A DNA stretch of 40,281 nucleotides from Rhodospirillales bacterium (GTDB lineage Bacteria > Pseudomonadota > Alphaproteobacteria > Reyranellales > Reyranellaceae), in contig JACPOB010000033.1 in assembly GCA_016185145.1 (NCBI GenBank), positions 1 through 40,281 on the forward strand. Direction: 5' to 3'. Position 1 is the stretch's first letter, and every line of letters starts with the position of its first letter. Positions 8,657 through 16,656 of this stretch are shown piece after piece. The notes under the pieces were generated by a model. The model made no database searches, was not told the origin of the DNA, and saw only the letters and a program-made list of their open reading frames with translations. Both the position numbers and the translations under genes were made by a program.

Positions 8657-9013
8657 ATGAAACTCTCGAATGCCATTTGCGCTGCGGCAGGCATGGCTGC
8701 CGTCCTGTTGCCGACTTGGGCGTGGGCGCAGGCGCCGTCGGACGCCGAAAAATACGGATACGGCCCGCACATGATGTGGGGCGGAGGGTGGTACGGGATG
8801 ATTTTCGGTCCACTGTTCATGATCCTCGTGCTGGCGGTGATCATTGCCGCCGTCGTATTTCTCGTGCGCTGGCTCGGCGGACCGTGGCATGGCAGCGCAT
8901 GGCATCAGGCGCCGCCGGGCCGCACGTCGCTCGACATCCTCAAGGAGCGGTTCGCCCGCGGTGAGATCGACAAGCAGGAGTTCGAAGAGCGCCGGCGCGT
9001 GCTCGGCGACTGA
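8657..9013 (+). CDS. Small secreted or membrane-anchored SHOCT-domain protein
   Basis: 118 residues. The ATG at 8657 has a strong ribosome site (gaggagag at 8643-8650). The N-terminus is a signal peptide-like segment ending AWAQA near residue 25. It is followed by a Met/Gly/His-rich patch (GPHMMWGGGWYGM), one membrane helix near 50-75 and a C-terminal SHOCT motif (LDILKERFARGEIDKQEFEERR). SHOCT segments are short oligomerisation or docking modules in bacterial membrane proteins. The Met/His patch could bind metal, but that is conjecture. It lies 61 bp after the TVP38-rhodanese gene and 29 bp before the DsrE-like gene. Confidence 0.8.
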   Translation: MKLSNAICAAAGMAAVLLPTWAWAQAPSDAEKYGYGPHMMWGGGWYGMIFGPLFMILVLAVIIAAVVFLVRWLGGPWHGSAWHQAPPGRTSLDILKERFARGEIDKQEFEERRRVLGD

Positions 9014-9042
9014 TCGAAGCGGCGCAGCAGGAGTGAGGGCCA

Positions 9043-9398
9043 ATGAAGACGTTATTCATCCTCAACGATCCGCCCTACGGAAGCGAGCGCTGCTACAACG
9101 CGCTTCGCCTCGCCCACGCTCTCCTCAAGAAGGATTCGCAGACCACCGTCGCTGTCTTTCTGATGGCCGATGCCGTCATTGCCGCAAAGGCTGCCCAGAA
9201 GACACCGGACGGCTACTACAACGTCGAACGCATGTTGAAGCGGGTGCTCTTGTCGGCAAGGGGCAGGTCCTCTTGTGCGGCACCTGCATGGACGCGCGCG
9301 GCCTGACCGAGACCGAGATGATGGCGGGCGCGCGGCGCAGCACCATGGACGAGCTGGCCGCCGCCACGGCAGAGGCCGACAAGCTGCTGGTGTTCTGA
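9043..9398 (+). pseudogene. DsrE/DsrF-like sulfur relay protein, one-base frameshift
   Basis: The N-terminal frame (MKTLFILNDPPYGSERCYNALRLAHAL, then TTVAVFLMADAV and GYYNVERMLKRVL) is a clear DsrE family fold. Near 9240-9260 the frame changes, and the adjacent frame continues with VGKGQVLLCGTCMDARGLTE and ends TAEADKLLVF at 9398. The CGTCMDARG segment holds the conserved cysteine that would carry sulfur. The total of 356 nt is one short of a whole number of codons, so a single base loss (or sequencing error) explains it. Restored length is about 118 residues, normal for the family. It lies just upstream of a cysteine desulfurase, the natural sulfur source for such carriers. Confidence 0.85.
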
Positions 9399-9423
9399 CC
9401 CATCCCGGACGGAGAACCCGCCC

Positions 9424-10551
9424 ATGGCATCGATCTACCTCGACTACAACGCCAGCACGCCGGTCGATCCTGCAGTCTCGGCAGCCATGCGGCCGTTCTT
9501 GGCGGATGCCTTCGGCAATCCGTCGAGCGGGCATTGGGCGAGCGTGCCCGCGAAGGCCGCCCTGGAGAAGGCACGTGGGCAGGTTGCGGGGCTGATCGGC
9601 TGCGCCGCGGACGAGGTGGTGTTCACGAGCGGCGGCAGCGAGGCCAACAACCTCGCGCTCAAGGGCGCGTTCTTCGCCCTCAGGCACCAGGGCGAGCACA
9701 TCATCACTACCGCCGTCGAGCACCCGGCCATTCTCGGTCCTTGCCGCTTCCTTGAGCGGCTGGGCGCCGTGGTCACCTATCTGCCGGTCGACCGCACCGG
9801 CCGGATCGATCCCGACGCCGTGCAGCGGGCCATCACCCCGCGCACCATCCTGATCAGCGTCATGCACGCCAACAACGAGGTCGGCACGGTTCAGCCCATC
9901 GCCGATATCGGCCGCATCGCACGCGACCGCGGTGTCCTCTTCCACACCGACGCCGCCCAGTCGGCCGGCAAGATCCCGACGAACGTGGAAGAACTCGGAG
10001 TCGACCTGCTGACGATCGTCGGCCACAAACTCTACGCGCCCAAAGGCGTCGGCGCGCTCTATGTCCGTAGCGGTGTCGAGCTTGAGCCGCTGATCCACGG
10101 CGCCGGCCACGAGAGCGGGCGGCGCGCCGGCACTGAAAGTGCGCTGCTCGCGGTCGGCCTCGGCGCAGCCTGCGCGCTGGTGCAAGACCTTGCACCGATG
10201 GCACGCGTGCAGGCTCTGCGCGACCAGTTGCGGAGTGAGTTGCACAGGCACTTCGGCGGCCGCGTCATTCTCAATGGCCACCCGGACTGGCGCCTGCCGA
10301 ACACGCTGAACGTCTCGTTCGTCGGACGCATGGGTGCAGAGATCCTTGCAGGACTACCAGGCGTCGCCGCCTCGACGGGCTCAGCCTGCCATGCTGGTCG
10401 GATCGAGCTGTCGCCCGTGCTGGGAGCGATGAGCGTGCCGCCCGAGATCGGCATGGGTGCCGTCCGCTTCAGCCTCGGCCGCTACACGACGGCCGACGAG
10501 ATCGCCGTCGTAGACGGGCAGCTGTCGCGCGTGCTCGCGAACGCGGCCTGA
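9424..10551 (+). CDS. Cysteine desulfurase (NifS/IscS family)
   Basis: 375 residues, the usual length for this PLP enzyme. It starts YLDYNASTPVDP. His100 (AVEH) and Asp176 (HTDAAQS) are the cofactor contacts, Lys202 (IVGHKLYAPKG) is the Schiff-base lysine and Cys322 (STGSACHAG) lies on the catalytic loop. The enzyme removes sulfur from L-cysteine as a persulfide and passes it to acceptors. No iscU, sufU or thiI gene lies nearby. The acceptors in view are the DsrE-like protein 25 bp upstream and the two rhodanese domains, so a dedicated sulfur-relay job is plausible. The ATG at 9424 follows a weak ribosome site (ggacggagaac). Confidence 0.92.
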   Translation: MASIYLDYNASTPVDPAVSAAMRPFLADAFGNPSSGHWASVPAKAALEKARGQVAGLIGCAADEVVFTSGGSEANNLALKGAFFALRHQGEHIITTAVEHPAILGPCRFLERLGAVVTYLPVDRTGRIDPDAVQRAITPRTILISVMHANNEVGTVQPIADIGRIARDRGVLFHTDAAQSAGKIPTNVEELGVDLLTIVGHKLYAPKGVGALYVRSGVELEPLIHGAGHESGRRAGTESALLAVGLGAACALVQDLAPMARVQALRDQLRSELHRHFGGRVILNGHPDWRLPNTLNVSFVGRMGAEILAGLPGVAASTGSACHAGRIELSPVLGAMSVPPEIGMGAVRFSLGRYTTADEIAVVDGQLSRVLANAA

Positions 10552-10565
10552 GGCCTGCCTGCGCC

Positions 10566-11303
10566 GTGACTTGCGACGCCGACTCGCCCGACAGGGCGGC
10601 CGCAGACGGAAGCCCGGTCGCGGCACTTCCCGAATCCTACGGACGCTGGCGGCGCAGCCGGCTGGGCCGCATCACGGACGAGCTTGAGGAACGCCTCGTT
10701 CTCGACCTCTTGGGGCCCGTCGATGATCTGGATGTGGTCGACCTCGGCTGCGGCGACGGCAAGTTGGCGTCGCAGCTTGCGCACCTTGGTGCTCGAGTCA
10801 CCGGACTAGATGCCGACCCACGGATGTTGACTGCCGCGCGTCGCCGTGCGGACATTGAATCGGTAGAACTCGACCTCATTCGCGGCGACATCGAGGCCCT
10901 GCCATTTCCGGACGCATCGTTCGATCGTATTGTTGCCGTGACGGTCCTTTGCTTTGTCCGCGACGCGGATCGCGCGGTCGCTGAGATGGCGCGCGTTCTC
11001 CGGCCCGGTGGCCGCGTCCTCATCGGCGAGCTCGGCCGCTGGAGTCTCTGGGCCGCAATCCGGCGGGTCCGCGGCTGGCTCGGCGCCGCGACGTGGAAGG
11101 CCGCGCGTTTCCGCACGGCCAGGGAACTGCGCGCCCTTCCGGAGGCATACGGCCTTGTCGTCCACGGGTTGCGTGGATCGATCTACTATCCGCCGTGTGG
11201 CACTGCGGCGAGCCTGCTTGCCCGTTTCGATCCCTGGATTGCCCGGTGGCCAACTTTGGGCGCGGCGTTCATCGCCGTGTCGGCGGGCAAGCCGTCGCCA
11301 TAA
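10566..11303 (+). CDS. Class I SAM-dependent methyltransferase
   Basis: 245 residues beginning at a GTG 14 bp after the cysteine desulfurase stop. The SAM-binding motif I VVDLGCGDGKL is at about 57-67 and is followed by an acidic residue on the next strand (GLDADPRML). Later motifs are FPDASFDRIVAVTVLCFV and LRPGGRVLIGELG, as in ubiE-like or Methyltransf_11 enzymes. The tight spacing indicates the same transcript as the desulfurase. The substrate is unknown; small thiols, arsenic or tellurium-type substrates and quinone precursors are all possible for this family. There is no cysteine cluster of the ArsM type. Confidence 0.85.
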   Translation: MTCDADSPDRAAADGSPVAALPESYGRWRRSRLGRITDELEERLVLDLLGPVDDLDVVDLGCGDGKLASQLAHLGARVTGLDADPRMLTAARRRADIESVELDLIRGDIEALPFPDASFDRIVAVTVLCFVRDADRAVAEMARVLRPGGRVLIGELGRWSLWAAIRRVRGWLGAATWKAARFRTARELRALPEAYGLVVHGLRGSIYYPPCGTAASLLARFDPWIARWPTLGAAFIAVSAGKPSP

Positions 11304-11327
11304 ACCAACGACGAGAATCTTTGGACC

Positions 11328-12137
11328 ATGGCTGAAAGCCGCACTGCGAAGCCGCCGATCTTGGCCAACAAGCACTACGCCGCTCCGTCGGCCTTCACGC
11401 CGGAGAACCTTCTGCGCGAGGCACGCCGCCAGAAGAGGCTGCGCCCCGCGGCCGTACCGCCCGTCTGCGTCCTCGATCCGGACGGCGACCTCGTGCGCCG
11501 GCTGGCCGCCGACGGCGCCGCACGACGCGACGCCGCCTGGGCCTGCTACCACACTGAGCTTTACCGGAGTGCTCATGACGACATCGAGCTTGGCCTCGTA
11601 GGCTGTGCCGTCGGTGCGCCGTTCGCGGTGCTGGTCGCCGAGCAGCTCTTCGCCTCGGGCTGCCGCTTCTTGGTGAGCATGACTTCAGCGGGCCAGTTGA
11701 AGCCGCTGCGGGCACCGCCTTACTTCGTGCTGATCGAGAGCGCGCTGCGCGACGAGGGCACGAGCTATCACTACCAACCGGCCGCGCCGTTCAGCACGGC
11801 GCCGAACGATATGCTTTCCCTCATGGCCGGCGCCTTCGACAAGCTCCACGTGCCGGTCGAGCGCGGCGCAACCTGGACCACGGATGCGCCCTTCCGCGAA
11901 ACCGCGGAGACAGTCGAGGCGATGCGTTCGCGCGGCCTGCTCGCCGTCGAGATGGAAGCCGCTGCTCTCTATGCCTTCGCCGCGGCGCGCGAGAAACCGG
12001 TGCTCTGCTTCGCGCACGTCACCAATCAGATGGCCCAGATCCACGGCGACTTCGAGAAGGGCGAGGCCGATGGCACCGTCGACGCGCTTGCTGTGATCCT
12101 TGCTGCGTCCAGGCGGTTTGCCGAGAAAGCCGCCTAA
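11328..12137 (+). CDS. Nucleoside phosphorylase family protein (PNP/UDP phosphorylase type)
   Basis: 269 residues, start ATG at 11328. Family features are LGLVGCAVGAPFAVLVAEQL (phosphate-site region), SGCRFLVSMTSAGQ and the highly typical GLLAVEMEAAALYAFA near residue 204, where the Glu-Met-Glu contacts the ribose. The enzyme would cleave a nucleoside to base and ribose-1-phosphate. Next to a SAM methyltransferase it could recycle a nucleoside by-product such as methylthioadenosine or adenosine, but that is inference. It lies 24 bp after the methyltransferase and seems to close the run. Confidence 0.85.
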   Translation: MAESRTAKPPILANKHYAAPSAFTPENLLREARRQKRLRPAAVPPVCVLDPDGDLVRRLAADGAARRDAAWACYHTELYRSAHDDIELGLVGCAVGAPFAVLVAEQLFASGCRFLVSMTSAGQLKPLRAPPYFVLIESALRDEGTSYHYQPAAPFSTAPNDMLSLMAGAFDKLHVPVERGATWTTDAPFRETAETVEAMRSRGLLAVEMEAAALYAFAAAREKPVLCFAHVTNQMAQIHGDFEKGEADGTVDALAVILAASRRFAEKAA

Positions 12138-12190
12138 ACAAGCGGTGGCTGAGGCCGTTGCGATCCAGCGAGATTGCCTTGCGCTATCAT

Positions 12191-12874
12191 TCAACCTTCC
12201 TGATCGAGATGTTCGCCCGCATAAGCCTGATCTGGCGTTTCGCTGGCATAGAGCCGTCGTACCGAGTGACCGGGTGATGCACTCCGCTCGTCAGGATCAA
12301 TCTCGATCTGGCCCATCTCGTTCCAGCAATAGCCCGGCGGTAAAGCAAAGCGCAGTTCGCCGCGCGACGCCTTTGAATCACGTGCCGCAAGACCGCGCTG
12401 GCGCAGCAGGCTGAGCTCATACTCGGACATCGTCCCTTTGAGGCCCAGCAACAGGCGGTCGTTGACCAACCGCGGGTCATAGGTTCCATCGGGGTCGACC
12501 ACCAGGGCGCCTACCAGGGCGCACAGATCGATGAGGTGATGCCAATCGCGGCCATTGCGTGCGAGGCGCGAGGCTTCGATGCAAAAGACGGCACCGATCG
12601 ACCCGGCACATACCGCCGCCACCAGCTTCTGGAAGCCGGGCCGCTCGATCACGCCCGATCCCGACCGGCCCAGATCGTCATCGATGATGGCGACCCATGC
12701 AAAGCCCATCATCTGCGCCGACTCGGCAAGAGCGTACTGACGCCGCTGGCTCTCGGTGTTCTCGACGACCTGTCCCATCGTCGATTGACGCACGTAAACG
12801 ACCGCTCCTCGGCCGAGATGGTCAGGCGTGATCTTTTGCAGCATCGCGCCCTCCAGCGGCTTGTGCTTCTTCAT
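12191..12874 (-). pseudogene. Serine recombinase (resolvase/recombinase family), C-terminus lost
   Basis: Start ATG at 12874 with ribosome site ggagagg. The catalytic serine lies in VVYVRQSTMGQ (about residue 31). Typical following motifs are IDDDLGRSGSG, the CIEASRLARNGRDW helix and GTMSEYELSLLRQRGL. The frame stays family-like up to IEIDPDER at about residue 200, then turns into unrelated sequence and stops at 12191. Full members of this class run several hundred residues longer with a recombinase and zinc-ribbon domain, so about half is missing. It follows a small ORF and a DUF5372-like ORF in the same direction, the usual order in this transposon type. Confidence 0.85.
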
Positions 12875-13010
12875 CGACCTCTCCGCCGAGCGCTTCGAGG
12901 AGAAGGTCGGCAAGCGCCTGCACCAGCTCCGGCGATCCCTGCGCGACCAATGGCAGGCTCTCTTGGGATCTGAGCTCGAGGATAAGCTGCCTTAGTGGTC
13001 GTCTTGTCAT
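12822..13010 (-). CDS. Small conserved ORF upstream of the serine recombinase
   Basis: 62 residues (MTRRPLRQLILELRSQESLPLV, then ELVQALADLLLEALGGEVDEE). The motif LADLLLEALG is seen in small genes that precede recombinases of this class. It overlaps the recombinase start in another frame, suggesting translational coupling. The function is unknown; a helical accessory protein is likely. Confidence 0.55.
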   Translation of the reverse strand: MTRRPLRQLILELRSQESLPLVAQGSPELVQALADLLLEALGGEVDEEAQAAGGRDAAKDHA

Positions 13011-13333
13011 CGCGCGACTCCTTTTCGTCAGGGGAGTCGGATAATCCACGATCCGGGCTGCGCGGTGAGCGCTCCGCTAAAGCACTTCGCAAGCTGTACA
13101 ACGCCTCAAGCGATGCCAGCGGCGAGCCCATCGACATCGTCGTGCACACCGAGGCGTCGCACATCCACGCTGGAATCTCCCACGACACGTCCGAACGGAC
13201 CTCAAGGTGGAGAATCTGTTGACCGTGCTTGCCTAGCCGTTGCCGAACACGCAGACGTTGGCCATGCAACGGATGCCAGCGATAGTGAACGACAACGAAC
13301 TGTGATCGGTATGTAGAATGACGTGTGCTCTGG
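13011..13333 (-). pseudogene. DUF5372-like ORF of the serine-recombinase transposon, truncated
   Basis: The frame reads YRWHPLHGQRLRVRQRLGKH and then EVRSDVSWEIPAWMCDASVC and GSPLASLEALYSLRSAL. From memory this is the small family (DUF5372) that accompanies such recombinases. Homology begins right at the junction with the IS66 tnpB fragment at about 13333, so the first residues may be lost or altered. Its frame runs on past 13010 into the next ORF. Function unknown. Confidence 0.5.
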
Positions 13334-13423
13334 GCGCTTGCCGCGGAACACGAAAAGATGCCCGCAGTGCGGATCGCGCTTCAGCACTTCCTGCACCACC
13401 AGCGCCAGGCCGTCGAAGCCGCG
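13334..13423 (-). pseudogene. tnpB: IS66 tnpB, internal fragment beyond the RIT insertion
   Basis: Read on the reverse strand the codons give RRGFDGLALVVQEVLKRDPH and then HLFVFRGKR, the body of IS66 TnpB. The gene start is 6.9 kb away at 20295-20355 (ending TDMRR). Joining the two gives an unbroken TnpB N-terminus, TDMRR followed by GFDGLALVVQEVL, so the outer RIT element split this gene. The fragment ends at about 13334 where the serine-recombinase unit begins. The rest of tnpB and all of tnpC are missing. Confidence 0.85.
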
Positions 13424-13453
13424 ACGCTTATGTGGAGCGGCACATAAGCGTCG
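13422..13453. other. Palindromic core-like site at the ritA end of the outer RIT element
   Basis: 13-bp perfect arms (13422-13434 and 13441-13453) around a 6-bp centre gagcgg. The arms contain the half-site TTATGTG, related to TTATGCG in the adjoining terminal repeat. A 6-bp spacer between inverted arms is the form of tyrosine recombinase crossover sites. The inner element has the same layout at 18988-19007. Confidence 0.6.
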
Positions 13454-13488
13454 TTATGCGGAGCACAGCATTATGCTGAGTCCGCGGC
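13453..13488 (+). repeat. Left terminal inverted repeat of the outer RIT element (36 bp)
   Basis: Perfect reverse complement of 20259-20294. It contains two direct half-sites, TTATGCGGAG at 13454 and TTATGCTGAG at 13471, offset by 17 bp. Confidence 0.95.
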
Positions 13489-13548
13489 CACCGCTGTCAC
13501 AAAGGCGCGCCATTTCCGTACGTTGCTGCGTCCCGCTCGGGCTCTGAA

Positions 13549-13559
13549 CTCCGCATAAT
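13549..13559 (-). other. Outward-facing subterminal half-site, ritA end of outer RIT
   Basis: ctccgcataat is the half-site in reverse orientation, 68 nt inside the last half-site of the terminal repeat. The inner element has a counterpart at the same 68-nt distance (18876-18886). Confidence 0.55.
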
Positions 13560-13602
13560 TAGTCTTCCTCGGGATTCCAACTGCACCCCGGGGAGAGACG
13601 AG

Positions 13603-14850
13603 ATGATCGACAGCGCGAAGACTTTGCCGAGAGCGCCTCGCGTCATGGACGCAGGCAATCTGGCACCTCTGATCGCGGAGTACACGGCCGAGCTTGCAGC
13701 TCTCGACCACACGCGGCTTACGGTCACCAACTATACGGATCCAGCCCGCCATTTCTCAGCGTGGTTGCGACAGGCCGATATCGCTCTGGTCGACATCGAT
13801 CGCGAGGCAATGGACCGGTTTGCGCGGCACGTTTGCCGCTGCGGCGGCAACAGACGGTGCGAACGGCTCTCCCGTCGATATGTGAGACGCACGCAGCGCT
13901 TCATCGCCTTTCTCGTCGGTCGCGGGCTCATCGCACCTTTGGCGGTGCCGGTTCTCAGTATGGTCGATCCCCATGTCGCGGATTATCAGCAATGGCTGAA
14001 GCGCCATCGCGGCATATGCGAGTCGACCGCCAAGCGCCACGGACTGATGATCATGCGGCTGCTCGCGGCACTCGGCCGTGATCCCCTCATTTATGACGCT
14101 GGCCTGATCAGGCGCGCTATTCTCGCCGAGGCGCAGCAATGCTCGCCCAGCCATGTGAAGACGATGACGACCGCGCTGCGCGGCTACCTACGCTTCCTTG
14201 CCGCCGCCGGCATCTGCGCTCCAGGGCTTGAACGGGCCGTACCGCTGGTGCCGCAATGGCGGCTATCGTCATTGGCACGCTACCTCTCCGCTGCCGACGT
14301 GGACCGGCTGATGGCGTCATGCGATCTCGGTACCGTGCATGGCATGCGCGACCGGGCGATCCTGCTGCTTTTCGCGCGTCTCGGCCTGCGCGCCGGCGAC
14401 GCCCTCAACATGCGACTCGATGACATCGACTGGGCAGTGGGCACGGTGCTGGTGAGCGGCAAGGGACGCCGCGAAGTGCGCCTGCCCTTGCCTCAGGAAG
14501 TCGGCGACGCGCTGCTGGCCTATATCGATCACGCGCGCCCGGCCGTGGAAGAACAGCGGCTGTTCCTGCGGTCATGCGCGCCGTATCGGCCATTCGCCAG
14601 CCCGTCCACCATCTCATGCGTTGTCAGCCTGGCGCTGAGGCGGGCTGGAATCGAGGACCCGCCGTCGCGAGGGGCCAACCTTCTCCGCCACTCGGCCGCG
14701 ACCGCCATGCTGCGCGGCGGTGCGACGCTGCAATCCGTCGGCACCGTGCTGCGGCACCGTTCGCTCGACACGACCGCGCATTACGCAAAGGTCGATCTGT
14801 CGATGCTTCAGCAGATCGCCCAGCCGTGGCCGGGAGAAGCATCATGCTGA
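13603..14850 (+). CDS. ritA: RIT tyrosine recombinase A (outer element)
   Basis: 415 residues. The ATG at 13603 follows ribosome site gggagagac. Catalytic residues seen are Arg263 (LGLRAGDALNMRLDD), Lys287 (VSGKGRREVRLPLP), Arg362 (LLRHSAATAML), His385 (VLRHRSLDTT) and Tyr394 (AHYAKVD). The usual His of the H-x-x-R box is replaced by Asn359 (ANLLRHS), while the inner ritA keeps His (AHLLRHS), so activity may be altered. Its stop overlaps the ritB start (ATGCTGA). In RIT elements three such recombinases act together, presumably in integration at the inverted repeats; the chemistry of the trio is not well known. Confidence 0.9.
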   Translation: MIDSAKTLPRAPRVMDAGNLAPLIAEYTAELAALDHTRLTVTNYTDPARHFSAWLRQADIALVDIDREAMDRFARHVCRCGGNRRCERLSRRYVRRTQRFIAFLVGRGLIAPLAVPVLSMVDPHVADYQQWLKRHRGICESTAKRHGLMIMRLLAALGRDPLIYDAGLIRRAILAEAQQCSPSHVKTMTTALRGYLRFLAAAGICAPGLERAVPLVPQWRLSSLARYLSAADVDRLMASCDLGTVHGMRDRAILLLFARLGLRAGDALNMRLDDIDWAVGTVLVSGKGRREVRLPLPQEVGDALLAYIDHARPAVEEQRLFLRSCAPYRPFASPSTISCVVSLALRRAGIEDPPSRGANLLRHSAATAMLRGGATLQSVGTVLRHRSLDTTAHYAKVDLSMLQQIAQPWPGEASC

Positions 14851-15562
14851 GCGACGATCTCGCGCGGCATGTCGCGCTCCATGAGACACTCGGCTTCAAG
14901 TTCCGCACTCAGCGGCTTTTGCTGCGCAACTTCGTGGCCTTCGCCGAGCTGCGGGGCGATCGGTTCGTCAGCACCGCGCGGGTGCTCGCCTGGGCGGTGG
15001 AAGCCCCATCACCGGAACAGCGCCGCAATCGCCTGCTGAACGTCCGCCGCTTCGCGATTGCGATGCATGCCGAAGATTCTCGTCATGAAGTTCCCGCCGC
15101 CGATGCACTCGGCCGCGGCCTGTTCAGGCGGAAGTTGCCCTATATCTATTCTACGGATGAGATCCAGCGGCTGATGGACGCCGCATCGTCGCTGCCGCCG
15201 GCGGGAACGATCCGGCCGCTCACATACACCATGCTGTTCGGCCTGCTCGCCACGACCGGCATGCGGATATCCGAAGCGCTCGCGCTGCGCCTGGGCGACG
15301 TCACCGAAGATGGACTCATCGTCGCCAAGACCAAGTTCAAGAAGAGCCGGTTGATTCCGCTTCATCCTACGGCTCGCAAGGCATTGAACGATTATCTGTC
15401 GTCCCGCTTGCGGCTCGCCACCTGCAGCGACGGCCTCCTCATCGCCAACACTGGCGCGCCACCGTCCTATGAGACCGCTGCTTCCTTGTTCCGGCACCTG
15501 TCGCGCCAGATCGGACTCCGCGGCGATCCCGGTCAGCCCGGGCCGCGCATCCATGATCTGCG
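14844..15562 (+). pseudogene. ritB: RIT tyrosine recombinase B, 5' part (outer element, interrupted)
   Basis: Start ATG at 14844 overlaps the ritA stop. The coding frame is normal (MLSDDLARHVALHETLGFKFRT), with a core-binding domain, the first catalytic Arg in LATTGMRISEALALRLGD and Lys in TKFKKSRLIPLHP. It reaches GPRIHDLR, the start of the second catalytic box, and there meets the end of the inner RIT element. The remaining 66 codons are at 19009-19206. A bases-level join gives GATCTG plus CGCCAC, restoring DLRHSFAV. A gcg triplet is present on both sides (15560-15562 and 19008-19010), a possible short target overlap. Confidence 0.9.
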
Positions 15563-15592
15563 GCATAATTCCGAGTGCCGGATTATTCCGAG
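15561..15592 (+). repeat. Left terminal inverted repeat of the inner RIT element (32 bp)
   Basis: Perfect reverse complement of 18955-18986. Two direct half-sites, ATAATTCCGAG at 15565 and ATTATTCCGAG at 15582, offset 17 bp, the same offset as in the outer element. Confidence 0.95.
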
Positions 15593-15649
15593 CGCGGCGA
15601 CGGTGAGCGACAAAATCCTTGAGTTTTCCGAGGGATCGTTCCCATAGGG

Positions 15650-15660
15650 ATCGGCATTAT
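15650..15660 (-). other. Outward-facing subterminal half-site, ritC end of inner RIT
   Basis: atcggcattat resembles the reverse complement of the half-site (two differences from ctcggaattat). It lies 57 nt inside the terminal repeat half-site and meets the end of ritC. Confidence 0.35.
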
Positions 15661-16656
15661 CAGAGGCTCCTCAGGAAGTCCAAGACGCGATCATCTGGGC
15701 GGTAACGGCGTGTTCTTGCGTTGGACGTGGGGGTCATGGCCAGCGCCTGTTCTTTGAGTTGCATGTCTGCTTGCAGATAAATGGCGGTGGTTTCGATCGA
15801 TTCGTGGCCAAGCCAGAGGGCGATTACGGAACGGTCGACCCCGTGGTGCAGCAGGTTCATCGCCAGGGTGTGTCTCAGGCCGTGTGGCGTCAGGTGTTTG
15901 CCGAGCAAAGAAGGGCAATGAAGCCTTGCAACGGCGAGGTGCTTGGTGAGCAAGTATTGGAGTGCGTCGTGACTCAACGCGGTACCGGAGATGGTTGGGA
16001 AGAGAGGATCGTTCGGCTGACCCTGGCGCTCGCGCACCCAAGCGCGCAGCACCGCGACGGTATCTTTGCGAAGCGGCGTATTGCGGAGCTTTCGGCCTTT
16101 ACCCCGGCATCGGACGTAGGCCGCGGGACCCAGTACGATGTCGTCGCAGCAAAGGCCGATAAGTTCAGCGGCGCGGAGCCCGGTTTGTACAGCCAACAGC
16201 AGGAGGGCGCGATCGCGCCGACCGCCCCAGCTGTTCAGGTCGGGAGCGGCGAGCAAAGCGGCAACTTCGACAGAGTTGAGGAAGGCGATCGGACTGCGCA
16301 CATAGCGTTTGCTCGGCATGGCGAGCACGCTGGGCCAAGGCGCTGTGCTCTGGTGCATGCAGCGCCACATAGCGGAAGAAAGAATGGATGGCGGCGAGGC
16401 GGACATTGCGACTGCGGGCACTATTGTCACGTTCCTGCTCAAGATGATCGAGGAACGCACCGAGGAATGAGCTATCCAGATCCGATAGAGCCAACCTCGA
16501 CGGCGCTTTGCCCAGCTGTTGCTGGGCATATTGCAGCAACAGACGAAAAGTATCGCGGTAGCTGGCGATTGTGTGGGGACTGACCTGTCGTTGTCGCAAG
16601 AGGCGGTCCACGAAGAACGCCTCGAGAAGTACGGGAAAGCCACGGGTGGTGCTCAT
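15660..16656 (-). pseudogene. ritC: RIT tyrosine recombinase C (inner element), frameshifted
   Basis: Start ATG at 16656 overlaps the ritB stop (ATGA). The first frame is a proper core-binding domain (LLEAFFVDRLLRQRQVSPHT, then SRNVRLAAIHSFFRYVA). After ALAQ near 16330 the homology moves to the neighbouring frame (VLAMPSKRYVRSPIAFLNSV), which holds Arg in VQTGLRAAELIGL, Lys in GKGRKLRNTPL, HGLRHTLAMNLL, LWLGHESIETT and Tyr in AIYLQAD. The total length is one base more than a multiple of three. All catalytic residues exist, so a single repair or a sequencing correction would restore a protein of about 331 residues. Confidence 0.85.

Noticed and set aside
9052..10281. Reverse open frame of 409 codons over the cysteine desulfurase
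   Set aside because: Shadow of a high-GC gene; the forward strand carries all PLP-enzyme motifs and the reverse translation has none.
13422..13453. Rho-independent terminator
   Set aside because: The perfect hairpin lacks a U tract on either strand and repeats half-sites of the adjoining RIT end.
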